A stretch of 64,000 bases of DNA from Piliocolobus tephrosceles (taxonomy: Eukaryota; Chordata; Mammalia; Primates; Cercopithecidae). The notes beneath the pieces were generated by a model that was not told the DNA's origin, made no database searches, and worked only from the letters and a program-made list of their open reading frames with translations. Location: the NCBI RefSeq assembly GCF_002776525.5, contig NC_045436.1:12298983-12362982 (forward strand). Reading direction: 5' to 3'. How positions within the stretch are numbered: the first letter of the stretch is position 1; every line of letters begins with the position of its first letter. The translations under genes and the position numbers were made by a program. This document shows, piece after piece, positions 34,322-46,455 of this stretch.

Positions 34322-34984
34322 TTTCAAGGTGGTGAAAAATAGCTTATCTGTGTATGCATTCAAAGCATTTTGAGTATACAGAACTCCTAGAAGTCTCTGA
34401 CCATCTGGTGAGGTTTAGTTTTTTGTTTTTTTTTTTTAATTTCCATATATGTTTTATAATAGCTTAATATTATTTTTTAAATGTTCAACTTTCCTGTTTT
34501 ACCTGATGAATCACCTTTATCTTCTTATCACAATGAGATAATTTAAATCTCAGTGAAAATGCTATCCATATTTTTAAGGTAAGGTTACAACGCTCAGAAC
34601 TTTGTGAGTCTGATGAAGGAATTGCTTACAGAGGTAAGATTAAAAAGGAAACTAGGTGATTCTTTGTATGGGGTAGGCAGAAAGTGACAGCTGGGTGTGA
34701 AATTTGAGCTCTTAGCCTTATGTATTAAATCACTGTCTTTGTGTGATATTAGGATATCATTATGAGCTAACACATAAAACAAAGTTTTTTTGTGGTTAAG
34801 CTACGGGCTTTCTTAATTTTTCACAAAATGGAAATTAAAGACAATGTCTCTGAAATGCTATAATGAATCACGTATCTTCCACTAGATAAGAGTGCAGAGT
34901 ACTTCATCGTTTATCTTTTTCAGTCAGATGGGAAGTTCTGAATCATTTTCAACACTGTGTTAAATACATTTTTCTTTAATTAAT
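34322..34984. other. Intergenic, no gene
   Basis: AT-rich; nothing recognised. Confidence 0.6.
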
Positions 34985-35222
34985 TATTTTATTTATTTAT
35001 TTTTGAGATGGAGTCTCACTCTGTTGCCCAGGCTGGAGTGCAAGGGCACGATCTCAACTCACTGCAACCTCCACCTGCTGAGTTCAAGCAATTCTCTTGC
35101 CTCAGCCTCCTGAGAACCTAGGATTACAGATGCACCCACCTAACCACCACGCCCAGCTAATTTTTGTATTTTTAGTAGAGACGGGGTTTCACCATGTTGG
35201 CCAGGCTGATCTCGATGCCTTG
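34985..35222 (-). mobile_element. Alu, truncated
   Basis: Antisense Alu from the TTTATTTATTTTT tail through CCAGGCTGATCTCGA. Its 5' end is missing, and the break is at 35222. Confidence 0.92.
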
Positions 35223-35744
35223 TGTTAGAATAACACAAGAAGGACACATATATCCTTCTTGAGGTTGGTGGTGAGAGAAATACATGCATTTTTTCCAGAA
35301 TATATTTATTAGAAGTCTGCCTAGGTTCAGAAAGGCAGACTAATCTGAAACTTGCTGTGACCTAAATCATCTGAGATTTGATGTGACTCAAATTTTACAG
35401 AACCTAGCCCAATTACTAAATAGAAAAGTTTTGTTTATTATCTGAATATTGTCCTTATAAAATTAGTACTTGCTTTCACAATGTGAGAATCAGCAGGTGT
35501 GCATTCTCTCTGCACCTCTATCATTATTTTCTTTGTATTTATCAGCATGAAATATACATAATCTATGTTACACACATATGTGTATATGCATAACATAGTT
35601 GTAAACAACTATTTCCCACAAATTGCTGGAGGCTGTGTGATGTGATGGGAGGGACTGAGGGGAAGATGGTCTGTGGACTGCATGAACTGCTGAAAAATCC
35701 AGCAGTTACCAGGATTGATTCTCTCTATACTGAGAAAAACACCC
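35223..35744. other. Intergenic, no gene
   Basis: No gene. A local palindromic run ACACACATATGTGTATATGCATAACATAG lies at 35571-35599. Confidence 0.55.
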
Positions 35745-36170
35745 TGATATGGTTAGTTCCCTCCAAATCTCATGTTGAAATGGAGAAGAGAAAAAGAAAG
35801 AAATGGAATCGCCAATGTTGGAGGTGGGAGGTGGTGGGTCATGGGGGCAGATCCCTCATGAATAGCTTGGCCCATCCCCTTGATGATGCCTGTGCTCTTG
35901 CTCTGAGTTCACTCAGGGTCTGGTTGTTTAAAAGAGTGTGGCATCTCCCTCCTCTCTGTCTTGTTCCTGCTCTCACCATGTGACCTGCATGCTCCCACTT
36001 TGCCTTCTGCCATGAGTAAAAGCTTCTTGAGGCCTCGCTGGGAGCTGAGCGGATGCCGGTGCCATGCTTATTGCACAGGCTGCAGAACCATGAGCCAATT
36101 AAACCTCTCTTCTTTTTCAGTTACCCATTCTCAGGTATTTCTTTCTAGCAATGCAAAAGTGGCGTTAACA
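35745..36170 (+). mobile_element. Solo MaLR LTR (MSTB-like)
   Basis: TGATATGG start, CTCATGTTGAAATG, GGGGGCAGATCCCTCATGAAT, CCTTCTGCCATGAGTAAAAGC, CCAATTAAACCTCT and GGCGTTAACA end. Flanks CACCC / CAACC are a possible 5-bp duplication. A purine-rich insert (35780-35806) replaces part of U3. Confidence 0.85.
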
Positions 36171-37029
36171 CAACCCCAAATCTCAAATAAGGAGAAGCAA
36201 CAGCATTAGAAAGAGGAAACCACAATTACTGTGAGAGAAGAATGAGAAGAGTTTTCTTCCTCCTTCGTTAAGCCATGAGTATTTCACCTGTCATCTGTGG
36301 GTTTTGAGAAAGCAAACTTAGCCAGCACTCTGCCGAGAACAGTGCTAACTGCCAAGAAAACTGTAGATACCAGTGGAAACTGTGGCCATTCTCTCTTTCA
36401 TTATTTCTTGATTTTTTTCCCCGTGTCTCGGACACTGTTCTAGGCCCAGGGATATAGCTCTAAAGAAATAGGCAAGACCCCCAAATCTCATGTGCTGGAG
36501 GGAGAAAGGAGAAAATTATCAATAAGCAAATAAACCACTAAGATCATTTCAGGCTGACTGATTGGGTATGGATGCAACTTTAGACTGGTGATCAGAGAGG
36601 TTCTCTCTGAGGTGGTAACTTCGACCTGCAACCTGAATACCGGAGTGGCACCAGGCATCGAATATATGGGGTCTGATATTTTGCAATGAATATTAACTAG
36701 CAAAATTGGCCCATAATTATCACAACCATCTTTATACCTACAGAGTTTAAAAATGTCACACTACGAAAGCATCTCTGAGAGTTCTGGCAACTCCCATGCA
36801 AATGCTGCAGTACAATGTAGTGTATCCTCTAGGTATTATTTGAACTTTTTATAAAATCCATGCAGCTACCACTCATACCACTCAAATATGCAATACTCAT
36901 ACAGGCATATTTCTTCTGTTAAGATGATCACCGTCAACTTTGGTCCTTTCAAACTCTCTTGGCACTCTCAGTGTTTAGAAGGGGTGTTAATTTGAAGAAA
37001 AAAAGCTTGGGCTATGTAAGAACTTTCTT
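36171..37029. other. Intergenic, no gene
   Basis: 36430-36700 resembles the unresolved old repeat of 26130 (GGACACTGTTCTAGGCCCAGGGATATAGC...). The rest is unique. Confidence 0.5.
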
Positions 37030-37328
37030 TTTTTATTCTTTCTTTCTTTCTTTTTGAGATGGGGTCTTGTTCTGTTGCCAGGTTGGAGTGCAGTGGCGTG
37101 ATCTCGGCTCACTGCCTCCTGGATTCAAGCAATTCTTGTGCCTCAGCCCCCTTAGTAGCTGGGATTACAGGCACGCACCACCACACCCAGCTGATTTTTG
37201 TATTTTTAGTAGAGACGAGGTTTTGCTATGTTGGCCAGGATGGTCTCGATCTCCTGACCTCATGATCTGCCTGTCTTGGCCTCCCAAAGTTTTTTTAAGA
37301 CTACAGGCATGAGCCACTGCGCCCAGCC
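37030..37328 (-). mobile_element. Alu
   Basis: Antisense Alu. The tail includes TTCTTTCTTTCTTTC. Flanks TATGTAAGAACTTTCTT / TGTGTAAGAAGTTTCTT. Confidence 0.95.
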
Positions 37329-38199
37329 TGTGTAAGAAGTTTCTTAGACGAAGAATATATACTACTACATGCTTGTCTTAGCAGGAACAAGTGTTTTTTT
37401 CTTGTCCCTGATTCAAAACCATTTTGTGTTGTTTTGTGTTAGTTTTAAAATAGCAGAGATATAAGCGATAATAAAAATGCTGTATTTCTACTCTCAGAGT
37501 ACTTCTATCGTAAATAACTTCCTTGTAATATGAATACTCATTCCTGAAGCTTACTCTTGTGTGTGTAGGCAGGGTAGATGTTCATCAATGTATTATGAAT
37601 GAACAATTTCAGAAACAGCAGTCAACCATATTTATTATGGTTTCTAGCAATTGCCACATTCTCAAAATTTATATTTATTTCCCATTTGATGGAAGTTGTT
37701 GACAGTCTCAGATGGGTGGTACTAAAGCTGTTTATACCCTGGTGCAAATGAATCTCACTCTTTTCCTAGGAGTTGGTATTGACGAGGGCAAGAATGAAAG
37801 TAGAAAAACACTGTGTTTATGGCAAGGGGTGAGAAGAAATAGGAAATGGAAGGCCTGAGAGTTAGTTACCCCCAAAGAGAAAAACTCATATAGAACAGGG
37901 AGACTGTTATCAAAAAAAAATGTACATTCTCATTGGTCTCCAGATAGCTGGGGCAGAAACATTTTTCTAAAAATAGGGTGTTGACATAGGAAATTATTAA
38001 CATCTCTGGTAGATCATTCTATTTACTCAGAAGATTTAATGGACTTTCTTGAACAAACAGCATTTATTCCGCGAGAACCATGATAAGACATTCTTCTTGC
38101 CCTCTAGGGGCTTATAATCAAGGGGAAGGGTGGACAGTACAGAGCAAACTAATGTTGGGAATCAATTTTCTGGTTCTGTTACATTTCTTCATGTCTTAC
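37329..38199. other. Intergenic, no gene
   Basis: No gene or clear repeat. Confidence 0.6.
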
Positions 38200-38660
38200 G
38201 CACAGAGGTGCAAAGGTGCAGACCACCTTTGTTTTGGGGTATCTTTCCAAGGATGTTTGTTTAGTGAACAGACTTGGAAGACAGTAAAGGAAGCTGCCTC
38301 TGGAGCAAAGGACAGGTTTGTTTGTGGTTAAGAATAATAAATTAATGTCTCTGGGCAAAATTTAGTCAGGTTTACCGTTTATTACAAAGGATTTGGGTTC
38401 CCTGAGTTCAAGGTTCCTCTCCACAGGGCAACCCACTGCACATGCAGGCATTACCTGGCCGCCTTTGTGTCTCCCCTTTTAGAGAACTGGGACAAATACT
38501 TATATTCCAGCTACTGCTATATGTTTGTATAATAAAGTCCTTTGTTTCTGACCCAGGAGTTTCATGTCTTCTGCCAGCATCCATGAATCTGATAGGTAAA
38601 CATGTTAGCTTACTTTTGGATGAAATCTCAGATGCTCCACAATTCTTGACAACCAACATG
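38200..38660 (+). mobile_element. Old LTR related to 10780-11150
   Basis: TTTGTTTGTGG...AATAATAAATTAATGTCTCTGG...GGTTCCCTGAGTTCAAGGTTCCTCTC...AATAAAGTCCTTTGTTTCTGACCCAGGAG...TTCTGCCAGCATCCATGAATCTG. AATAAA at 38531-38536. Probably LTR16-like; the name is tentative. Confidence 0.5.
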
Positions 38661-40244
38661 CTGCCCATTTTTAATTTCAAACACAGTAGATAAGCAATGA
38701 TAAAATAAGGTTGACAATAAGCCATTAATAAAAGTATAAGCAAATTATCATGAAGGTATATCTGATGACAGAACATTTTGGTTGGAGAACACATGGGAAG
38801 ACCTAGAAAGCAGAATTTGAATGGGGCCTTGAAGGAAGGGTAAGACTTCAACAGTTGGAGTATCAGAGAATGGCATTACTAGTAGTGGGAACAGTTTGAG
38901 TATTAGGCAAGGAGAGACTGGTTATACTGGTGGGTAGGGTCAGGAGAAAAGAAGATCAAGCAAGAAGCCTTGAAAAAGGAATAGCATCCAACTCTCTGGG
39001 GGGACTGTGTAATGTTTTTGTTTTTTTTCTTCCTTGGAATCATGGAAGTTTTTTTTTTTACAAGAAAGTTTTACAATTTAAGTACTTTGTACTGAAGAAG
39101 TGACTTTGGTGATAGAAAAAAATAACACTTAAATAATTTCTACCATTCAAAACTGAGGGTTGTCATTGTCTTAAAGTTTCTAGACAAAGGTGGTTTTGTT
39201 TTTTTCTTGATTGCTTTAAGAAGGAGGAAGAATACACACTAGCACTGTAGATTCACTACACTGTTCGATGCCAACTTGCATGCAAGGTAGGTGGTATGGT
39301 GGTATCACTGGGACAGTAAGAATTCAGAGCATTTTCTCTTTGTCCAATATAATCTGTGACTCTAGGAAATGAAAATACTTTTCTTGGCAAAGAAGTGCAA
39401 GCCATTCTGAGCAGCTGCTCAGACCACTGGACTTATTCAAGGGGGCGTCCCAATAATGTTGCACAGCAAGTCTCTAGTCTCTTCCTGGCACAAAGAAACA
39501 AATCCAGCTAAATATACACATAATTTACAGAAATACAGTCTGAAGAATATAGCCTTCATCTCTTGAAAGGCCTTAGTAAATGTCAGTGATCTAAAAAGTA
39601 CACTCCGATATCGCATCAAGGACCATGCTTGCTAGAAACAGCTCCTTCACAACTTGAGGAAAAGAGTCAAAAATGAAATGTAGGAATATAGCTTTTAAGA
39701 CATCTTAGCAGTTGATTCTTGATAGGAGTGATGTTTAAAAGTTCTAGCATTAATGATATTTACAATAGCACACTATGAAAGCATCAAGGTCACTTCCCAA
39801 ATGTTCTTTCACTGTGTTGGTTTCCAGAAGGGTAAATATGAAAGAGTGTCTAGAAGCTGCCTAACAGTGGTTTTATCATAAATTCTGAGTGATAAATGAC
39901 TTTCAGACAGTCCTAAGCATCCCACAATGGGCTCTAATAATACTGAGAGAAAATTTTATGATGAATACAAATCACCCCTAAAGCCCATCATACATCATAC
40001 TGAGTAATATCACAATAAGAACAGAAAGGAAAATGAAACTTTAAATAGGCATATGCTTTTATGTACTTTGACTTGAATTTGTATTCTTCTACCCACTCCC
40101 TCAATCTAACAATAAATATTACTCTGGAAAATAAGAAAACACCTTTAACATTTCTTGGAAAATTTAATTTGTAAAAAAACAACACAAAATCTGTACTATA
40201 AGAGATTAACATTACAATTTTTCTTATTGGTTAAATCGAGAATA
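38661..40244. other. Intergenic, no gene
   Basis: 38750-38950 vaguely resembles the unresolved old repeat. No gene. Confidence 0.55.
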
Positions 40245-40430
40245 ATGATAATGCTTTATACATGCTCCCTTTTGAAAAGAGTTTTACATGTATTCTCATC
40301 TGAACTTTATAATAACTTTAAGTAACAGATATTCCCATTTGATAGACAAAGGAATCAGTACATTTAAATGACACTGGCTAGCTCACAGGTTAATGAATGA
40401 TAAAACCAGGAGTAGGAATTTTGGTCTCTT
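40245..40430 (-). mobile_element. MIR
   Basis: GTTTTACATGTATTCTCATCTGAACTTTATAATAAC and CATTTGATAGACAAAGGAATC follow the reversed MIR order. Confidence 0.7.
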
Positions 40431-40518
40431 GAAAATTGAATAATAGTCTTACCAACTACCTAAGGAGTAGGAACTTTGGTCTCTTGAAAATTGAATATTA
40501 GTCTTAACCAACTACCTA
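40408..40518 (+). repeat. 55-bp tandem duplication
   Basis: Two copies, 40408-40462 and 40463-40518, differing by two substitutions and one added A. Confidence 0.95.
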
Positions 40519-40998
40519 AGTTCAACATCAATTAATTTTGGGGCTACTGTTACAGTAAATATTGCTGTGTAAAAAGTGATCCCCTAACTTGCAGGTGTTT
40601 TGTTTGATGTTGGTCATGACTTTGTGGCTCGGGAGTCTGAGAAGAGCTTGGCTAGGCAGGTTTCACTGGGGGTCTTTCACGCAGTGGCACTCTAGGTGTC
40701 AGCAAGGGCTGCAGTCATCTGGGACCCAGCTGGGCTGGGGGTTCCAGAGGGTCACTCACATGGCTTTGTCGGAGTCTGGCTGTTGACTGGGAGCTCAACT
40801 GAAGCTCTCTCTAGAGCCCCTAAAAGAAGCCTGTCCAATATGCTGTCTCAGAGTAGTAGGACTTCTTACACAATGTCCAGCCTCCCTCAAAGAGAGCATC
40901 TCCAAAGAATTGGGACAAAGGGCACAACCTTTTATAATCTAACATGGGAAGTCACATGGTATTTCTTCCACTGCACTCCGTTTGTTGAAGTAGTCCCA

Positions 40999-41029
<31 letters not shown>

Positions 41030-41744
41030 GTCAGAAGTGTTAATTTGTGACTTTTATTTCTTAACCATCACTATCCCTAACGTCATATTTCCTCTCTGCT
41101 TTCATTTGAGCCAAATATAATACTTATTAATATATCTGACCTGAATTTATGATAAATTGCCTAATAAAACTCAAACACCAAACCCAATCCATTCCTTTGG
41201 AGGTAAGATAAACACTGTGTGATTCCATCTCTTTAAAAAAATCTACTTAATTGCTTTTGTGTTCAAAATAAAACAATTTTGATTAAGAAACTGACATTCT
41301 ACCATTAGTTAAGCCCACATAGAATAACAACAGAAGAAAAGTGGTGATTCCAAAGAGAAGAGAAAACAGAATCACCTGGCTTCTCAAGTAAGTGAGCTCA
41401 GTGCTTTTTGTGCACTTTACTTTCTGTGCAAATGACAAGATAAAGGAGTAAACTTCTGTGAAGTTTATAAAAATAGTTTTTTTTTTCACTGAATGGCAGT
41501 TTGGTACCTTTTTAAAAAGCTGCTTGGAAAGAAAGTAGATCACCTCTTGGATTGAAAACATTCCCTCTAACTAATGGTACTATGCAGTGAATTACAACAT
41601 TGTCTTCTCAGTATGCTCTGTGGCCAGAATGGTATGCACACACACATTACTCTATCAATTATTTTTTAGATTCAGGTGACCTGCTTATAAATGATAGATG
41701 AGGAAAAGTACAATTAAATTTAAGATACTTAATTTGGTTTTATG
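40519..41744. other. Intergenic, no gene
   Basis: 40540-40985 looks like an old MaLR-class or similar repeat (CTGTGTAAAAAGTGATCCCCTAACTT, GGGCTGCAGTCATCTGGGACCC, CAAAGGGCACAACC). The rest is unique. Confidence 0.4.
40998..41027 (+). repeat. (GT)n microsatellite
   Basis: About 14 GT units, uninterrupted. Confidence 0.95.
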
Positions 41745-41970
41745 CAATAGCTTACATTTGTGTTCCATGTTAAAGTTTTTCGAGTGTGTTCCCAGATTTG
41801 ATTCTTTTGATCCTCACAACCACCTTGGGAGATAGAATTGCTATTTGTAATTCACATTTTGCTGATAACAAATGAGGTTTGTAAAGGCTGAATGGCTTGT
41901 CCACAAAGCTCCTAAAAGTAGGCAGAAGGAGAACTAGAATCAAGACCTGCTTTATCCAGTGCCTTCTCTA
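41745..41970 (-). mobile_element. MIR
   Basis: GATTCTTTTGATCCTCACAACCACCTTGGGAGATAGAATTGCTATTTG and GAGAACTAGAATCAAGACC, reversed MIR order. The Alu at 41971 follows. Confidence 0.75.
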
Positions 41971-42318
41971 TTTTTTTTTTTTTTTTTTTTTTTTTGAGGT
42001 GTCTGGCTCTGTCACCCAGGCTGGAGTGCAGTGGTGCGATCTTGGCTCACTGCCTCCTGGGTTCAAGAAGGCAGTGAGTCTCCTTGACCTTTGCTTCCTG
42101 GGTTCAAGCAATTCTCCCACCTCAGCCTCCAGAGTAGCTGGGATTACAGCCGTGTGGCACCATGCCTGGTTAATTTTTTTTTTTTTTTTTGTATTTTTAG
42201 TAGAGATGGGGTTTTGCCATGTTGGCCAGGCAGGTCTTGAACTCCTGACCTCAAGAGATCCACCTGCCTCGGCCTCCCAAAGCGTTGCGTTTACAGGCGT
42301 GAGCCACCGTGCCCGGCC
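41971..42318 (-). mobile_element. Alu with an internal rearrangement
   Basis: Antisense Alu, about 50 bp too long. A 10-bp inverted repeat (42046-42055 and 42069-42078) and a repeated CCTGGGTTCAAG block (42056-42067 and 42098-42109) mark the insertion. Also has a T18 run in the linker. Flanks CCAGTGCCTTCTCTA / CCAGTGCTTATTCTA. Confidence 0.93.
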
Positions 42319-44289
42319 TCCAGTGCTTATTCTATCAATCTGCAAATGGAGGAAGAGCAACAGGATAGTACAAAAGAGGAATCTTGTAAGTTCAGGTATT
42401 TGGCCAACATAGGCCTGAGTGAATTTAAAAATCCAGGTTATTAGGAGAACTCAAGGTGTTTCAGGAAAAGAAAATACGTGGCGGAAAAAAAAGTAGAGGG
42501 AATATAGAATTAGTTCAGAATTTGAATAGCAGGCAATTACCCAGTGATATGCTTTAAAATCTCCCTTTAGCCTTTATTTGTGTAGCATACAATGACCAGA
42601 CTAAGCCACTCTTATTTTTCCTCTAGAATTCTCTGGAACTAATAAATTGATAGATATCTTCTGTCAGTTCTTCTCAAGTTCAGCAGGTTGTTTGAAGCAT
42701 TAACCCTCATAGGCGTTGAGAAAGAAAAGAAACAGTCTGCAAGACATAATTGCAAATATGTGAAATCATGCGGGTGAAAGGTAATATGTGAAAAGGAAAT
42801 AGCTGAGCTAGGACTATCGGAGACACTCTGTTGTTTTTTGTTGTTGTTGTCATTGTTGTTTTTTGCTTGTTTGTTTTTTAAGAAGTTGTTAACATTTGTA
42901 TTTTCAGTTTTGAAATAAACCTGACTAATTCCTCAAAGCCTAGCTGTGAGTCAAATGATGATACAGAGAACATGGAGACAGCAGAGATATAATAATACGT
43001 GCACTGCTGCCTAGATGATTGTGAATTTTGCTCTACTTTTTGTTTTGTGATCATTTACAAGTTAGTGATGAAAGGAGATTTTATGTGGCTCTAAAGTTGA
43101 TTTTATGTGGCTCTAAAGTTGATTCTTGTTGAGTATACGTTTGAATCCACACACCCCCTTATATTAAGAAATGTTGTTTACTTGAAGACAAATTAGTCTC
43201 TGAGCCCCATTCTAACTGCCTCATGGGGAATTCAATCTCTGTCATTATGAGTGCCCTTCTAGTTTAGGGTCCTCAATGTTCCTTAAGGGGAAGACTCACC
43301 CAGAGCAGCCTAGATGTGGACACTTCTCCTATGACCAGCCCACCCATATGCCTTACATGTGTTCATGTTCAGACCCATGTATCCTCTGAGGTTCAGCTTT
43401 GCTGCTGTTGTGCCCCTCACAGCCTGGGACAAAGCTGAGACCCTCTAACTGGAGTCCAGTCCACCGAGCTCACACTGCCGCGGTTTCCTTCTAGAGCACT
43501 GTGCTCAAAGGCGCTGGTCTCCCTGCCTTCTGCTCTAGTACAGACCCCTACAGGAGCTCCGGATTCTTGAAAACAAAGGTCACGAGAAAGCGTTCACCAC
43601 GAACCACACTTGCTCCCTGCCTTCCTTCTGTACAAAGCTTCCCTCGTGCACAGGGGCACAAAGGCCTAGCCACATGCTTAGTCAAGTCAGAGAGAAGCAA
43701 GAGGAAAGCAGCAATTCAAATCCATATAGCTATAAATTAGGCAACCAGAAGAATTTTCATCTCCTGGCCCTCTAGAAAAGCAGATATGAGGTCATCAAAA
43801 ATGCAAGATCTGATCATTTCTTTCCCAATATTCCCTTTCTTCATTTTTACAGCTTTAAAATGGAAACGATCTCTGAAGGGGTTAAGCCTCATCCATTCCC
43901 TGGTGTGAATATTCTAGTGAAATGAACATCATTCTTAATTACCAAAGTAGAGATATTTGACTGGGGTGGGTGGAAGGAGGAGAGAAGGGAGAGAGGTCAG
44001 GGCTAAAAGGGGCAACCCACAGGCAGAATGGGAGAGTGGGGAAGCATGGGCTAGCAGAGGACAAACAGGAGGACTGCAAATAGTGGTAGTTTGGAAGGTG
44101 ATAAACTTTTGATTTTCCCAACTCATGGCCTCTCTCTTAATCCAGACCACCCTAACCCAGCTTTGTGTTTTCCCGCATCTTTCCTATAAGCGGGGCTCAT
44201 GCAGAAACTTCTCTGTTCCTCTGATCCCCTAACCTGTGACTGTCATCTATAGCAGCAGTATTGCCATACTGTTTTATCGTTTGTTTCTT
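42319..44289. other. Intergenic, no gene
   Basis: About 2 kb, including a 22-bp duplication at 43077. GC content rises at 43380-43640. No gene found. Confidence 0.6.
43077..43120 (+). repeat. 22-bp perfect tandem duplication
   Basis: 43077-43098 and 43099-43120 are identical (GATTTTATGTGG...). The third copy stops after GATT. Confidence 0.95.
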
Positions 44290-44576
44290 TTTGTTTTTGT
44301 TTTTGAGGTGGAGTCTTGCTCTGTCCCCCAGGCTGGAGTGCAGTGTGTCGATCTCGGCTCACTTCAACCTCCACCTGCCTGGTTCAAGCAATTCTTCTCC
44401 CTCAGCCTCCCAAGTAGTTGGGATTACAGGCACGTGCCGCCATGCCTGGCTAATGTTTTGTACTTTTAGTAGAGACAGCGTTTCACCAGACTGGTCTGGA
44501 ACTCCTGACCTTGTGATCCTCCCGCCTCAGCCTCCCAAAGTGCTGGGATTACAGGCGTGAGCCACTGCACCTGGCC
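44290..44576 (-). mobile_element. Alu
   Basis: Antisense Alu; short gap in the right arm (ACCAGACTGGTC). CATACTGTT flanks both sides. Confidence 0.93.
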
Positions 44577-44676
44577 CATACTGTTCTTATCCAGAGTACA
44601 AATGGCTTCTAGACTGTAATGTTTTTGTTATAGTGATAAATATTTAATGCCTGAACATATACTCTTTGGCATCAAA

Positions 44677-44736
44677 GAGTATATTTTTACTGAGTATACT
44701 TTTACTGAGTATATTTTTACTGAGTATATTTTTACT
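44677..44736 (+). repeat. 15-bp tandem repeat, four copies
   Basis: Units GAGTATATTTTTACT at 44677, 44692 (one substitution), 44707 and 44722, directly joined to the Alu tail side. Confidence 0.95.
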
Positions 44737-45020
44737 GAGACAGAGTCTTGCTCTGTCTCCAGGCTGAAGTGCAGTGGCGCGATCTCAGCTCACTGCAACC
44801 TCTGCCTCCTGGGATCAAGCGATTCTCCTACCTCAGCCTCCGAGTAGATGCCATTACAGGCATGTGTCACCATGCCCAGCTAATTTTTTGTATTGTTTTT
44901 AGTAGAGACGGGGTTTCTCTGTGATGACCAGGCTGATCCTGAATTCCTGACCCCAGGTGATCCACCCACCTCGGCCTCCCAAAGTGCTGGAATTACAGGC
45001 GTGAGCTACTGCGCCTGGCT
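44737..45020 (-). mobile_element. Alu
   Basis: Antisense Alu whose T-tail has been replaced by or merged into the 15-bp repeat. Ends GCGCCTGGCT. Confidence 0.93.
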
Positions 45021-45139
45021 ATGGCCTGGAAAAGATTTGTGTGTTTTCTCAGCTTTCTTAAATTACTTTGTTTGGGAATCATTGCAAAGCATACACTACA
45101 TTGCACTACCTCCTTAACTACCTGAATCCCTTTTTCATG

Positions 45140-45735
45140 AGCTTTGCCTACCAACTCAATCCTTTAAAGCAGTCTCTAATTCAATAAATGACACTCTCAC
45201 TTACCCAGTATTTCAAGCCTTAACCTGGAGTTTCTGCTTACTCCTTCTTAACTGACTCCATGAAAATTCTAAGTTATTTCACCTCCCTCTTACCTTGAAT
45301 TCATCTGTCTTTTCTGCCTTTGGTTCAGCAGAGGCCACCATCATTTCCTGTCTGTGATGATTGTCGTAGCTGCCCTCTTTTCCTATTCTTGCTTCCTTCC
45401 AGTGCCTCTTCCTTACTGAGGGCAGATTTACCTTACTAAAATGTGTATTGGATCAAGGGATTTCTCTTTTCAAAACTTTTCAGTGGCATCTCATTGGCTA
45501 TAGGGTAAAGCCTTCCCTCCATTAAATATTTTCATAACCCTCAATGGCGTCCTGATTATTCTCCAACCATACCACTTACTGCTTTCTTGAAAGTCTTTGT
45601 GGAGCTGTCGTTTCTTCCCCACCAGATTGTGGAGCCCTGTCTGCCTTATTGCTCACAGCACCTTCAGCGCTAAGCACAGTGGACAGCGGAGGCTCACTCA
45701 ACATTTGTAGAAACTGATGAATAAATGAATTCACT
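45140..45735 (+). mobile_element. L2 3' end
   Basis: Ordered L2 blocks: AGAGGCCACCATCATTTCCTG, TTCAAAACTTTTCAGTGGCATCTCATTGGC, TTGTGGAGCCCTGTCTGCC, and the end ACATTTGTAGAAACTGATGAATAAATGAA. Confidence 0.75.
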
Positions 45736-45782
45736 TTAAAATACATTGCTGAGCATCACATATTAAGCAATTAAGATAACAA

Positions 45783-46098
45783 GGCTGACCGTGGTGGCGC
45801 ATGCCTGTAATCCCAGCACTTTGGGAAGTCGAGGCAGGCGGATCACGAGGTCAGGAGATCGAGACCATCCTGGCCAACACAGCGAAACCCCGTCTCTACT
45901 GAGAATACAAAAATTAGCCCGTCGTGATGGCACGCTCCTGTAGTCCCAGCTACTCAGGAGGCTGAGGCAGGAGAATCGCTTGAACCTAGGAGATGGAGGC
46001 TGCAGTGAGCCAAGATCGCATCACTGCACTCTAGCTTGGGCGATAGAATGAGACTGTCTCAAAAAATAATAATAATAATAAAATAAATAAATAACAAA
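45783..46098 (+). mobile_element. Alu
   Basis: Sense Alu with an A-rich tail of AAT and AAAT units. Confidence 0.95.
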
Positions 46099-46234
46099 AA
46101 CTAATACTGTGTAAGTAGAATAGACTAGGACTAACTTGAACTATGAAAGGTGAATTTTGATATGAGTTATGAGTTTGCCATGAGATGTGAGTTATTTGAC
46201 ATGAGCTATGAGCTATGAGTTTCGATATTAATTA

Positions 46235-46455
46235 AGAATGCTGACATTTGAACCAGATGATCTGGTTTCAGATCTTGGCTCTGGTACATTCCTTGGAAAA
46301 GTTATTTAACCTCTATGGTCTTCAGGTTCCTCATCTGGACAATGGCAGTAATAAAATATTTACTTCATAGGGTTATTGTTAGGATAAAAGAAGTAAACAT
46401 ATTAAAATCTTTAGAATTGTACATAAGTGGAATATAAGTGTTAATTATTATTAAC
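46235..46455 (+). mobile_element. MIR
   Basis: ATCTTGGCTCTGGTACATTCC, GTTATTTAACCTCTATGGTC, CCTCATCTGGACAATGGCAGTAATAAAA and TAGGGTTATTGTTAGGATAAAAG, in MIR order. Confidence 0.8.

Noticed and set aside
38408..38851. 147-codon minus-strand frame
   Set aside because: Lies across an old LTR on the other strand; no conserved motif or splice support.
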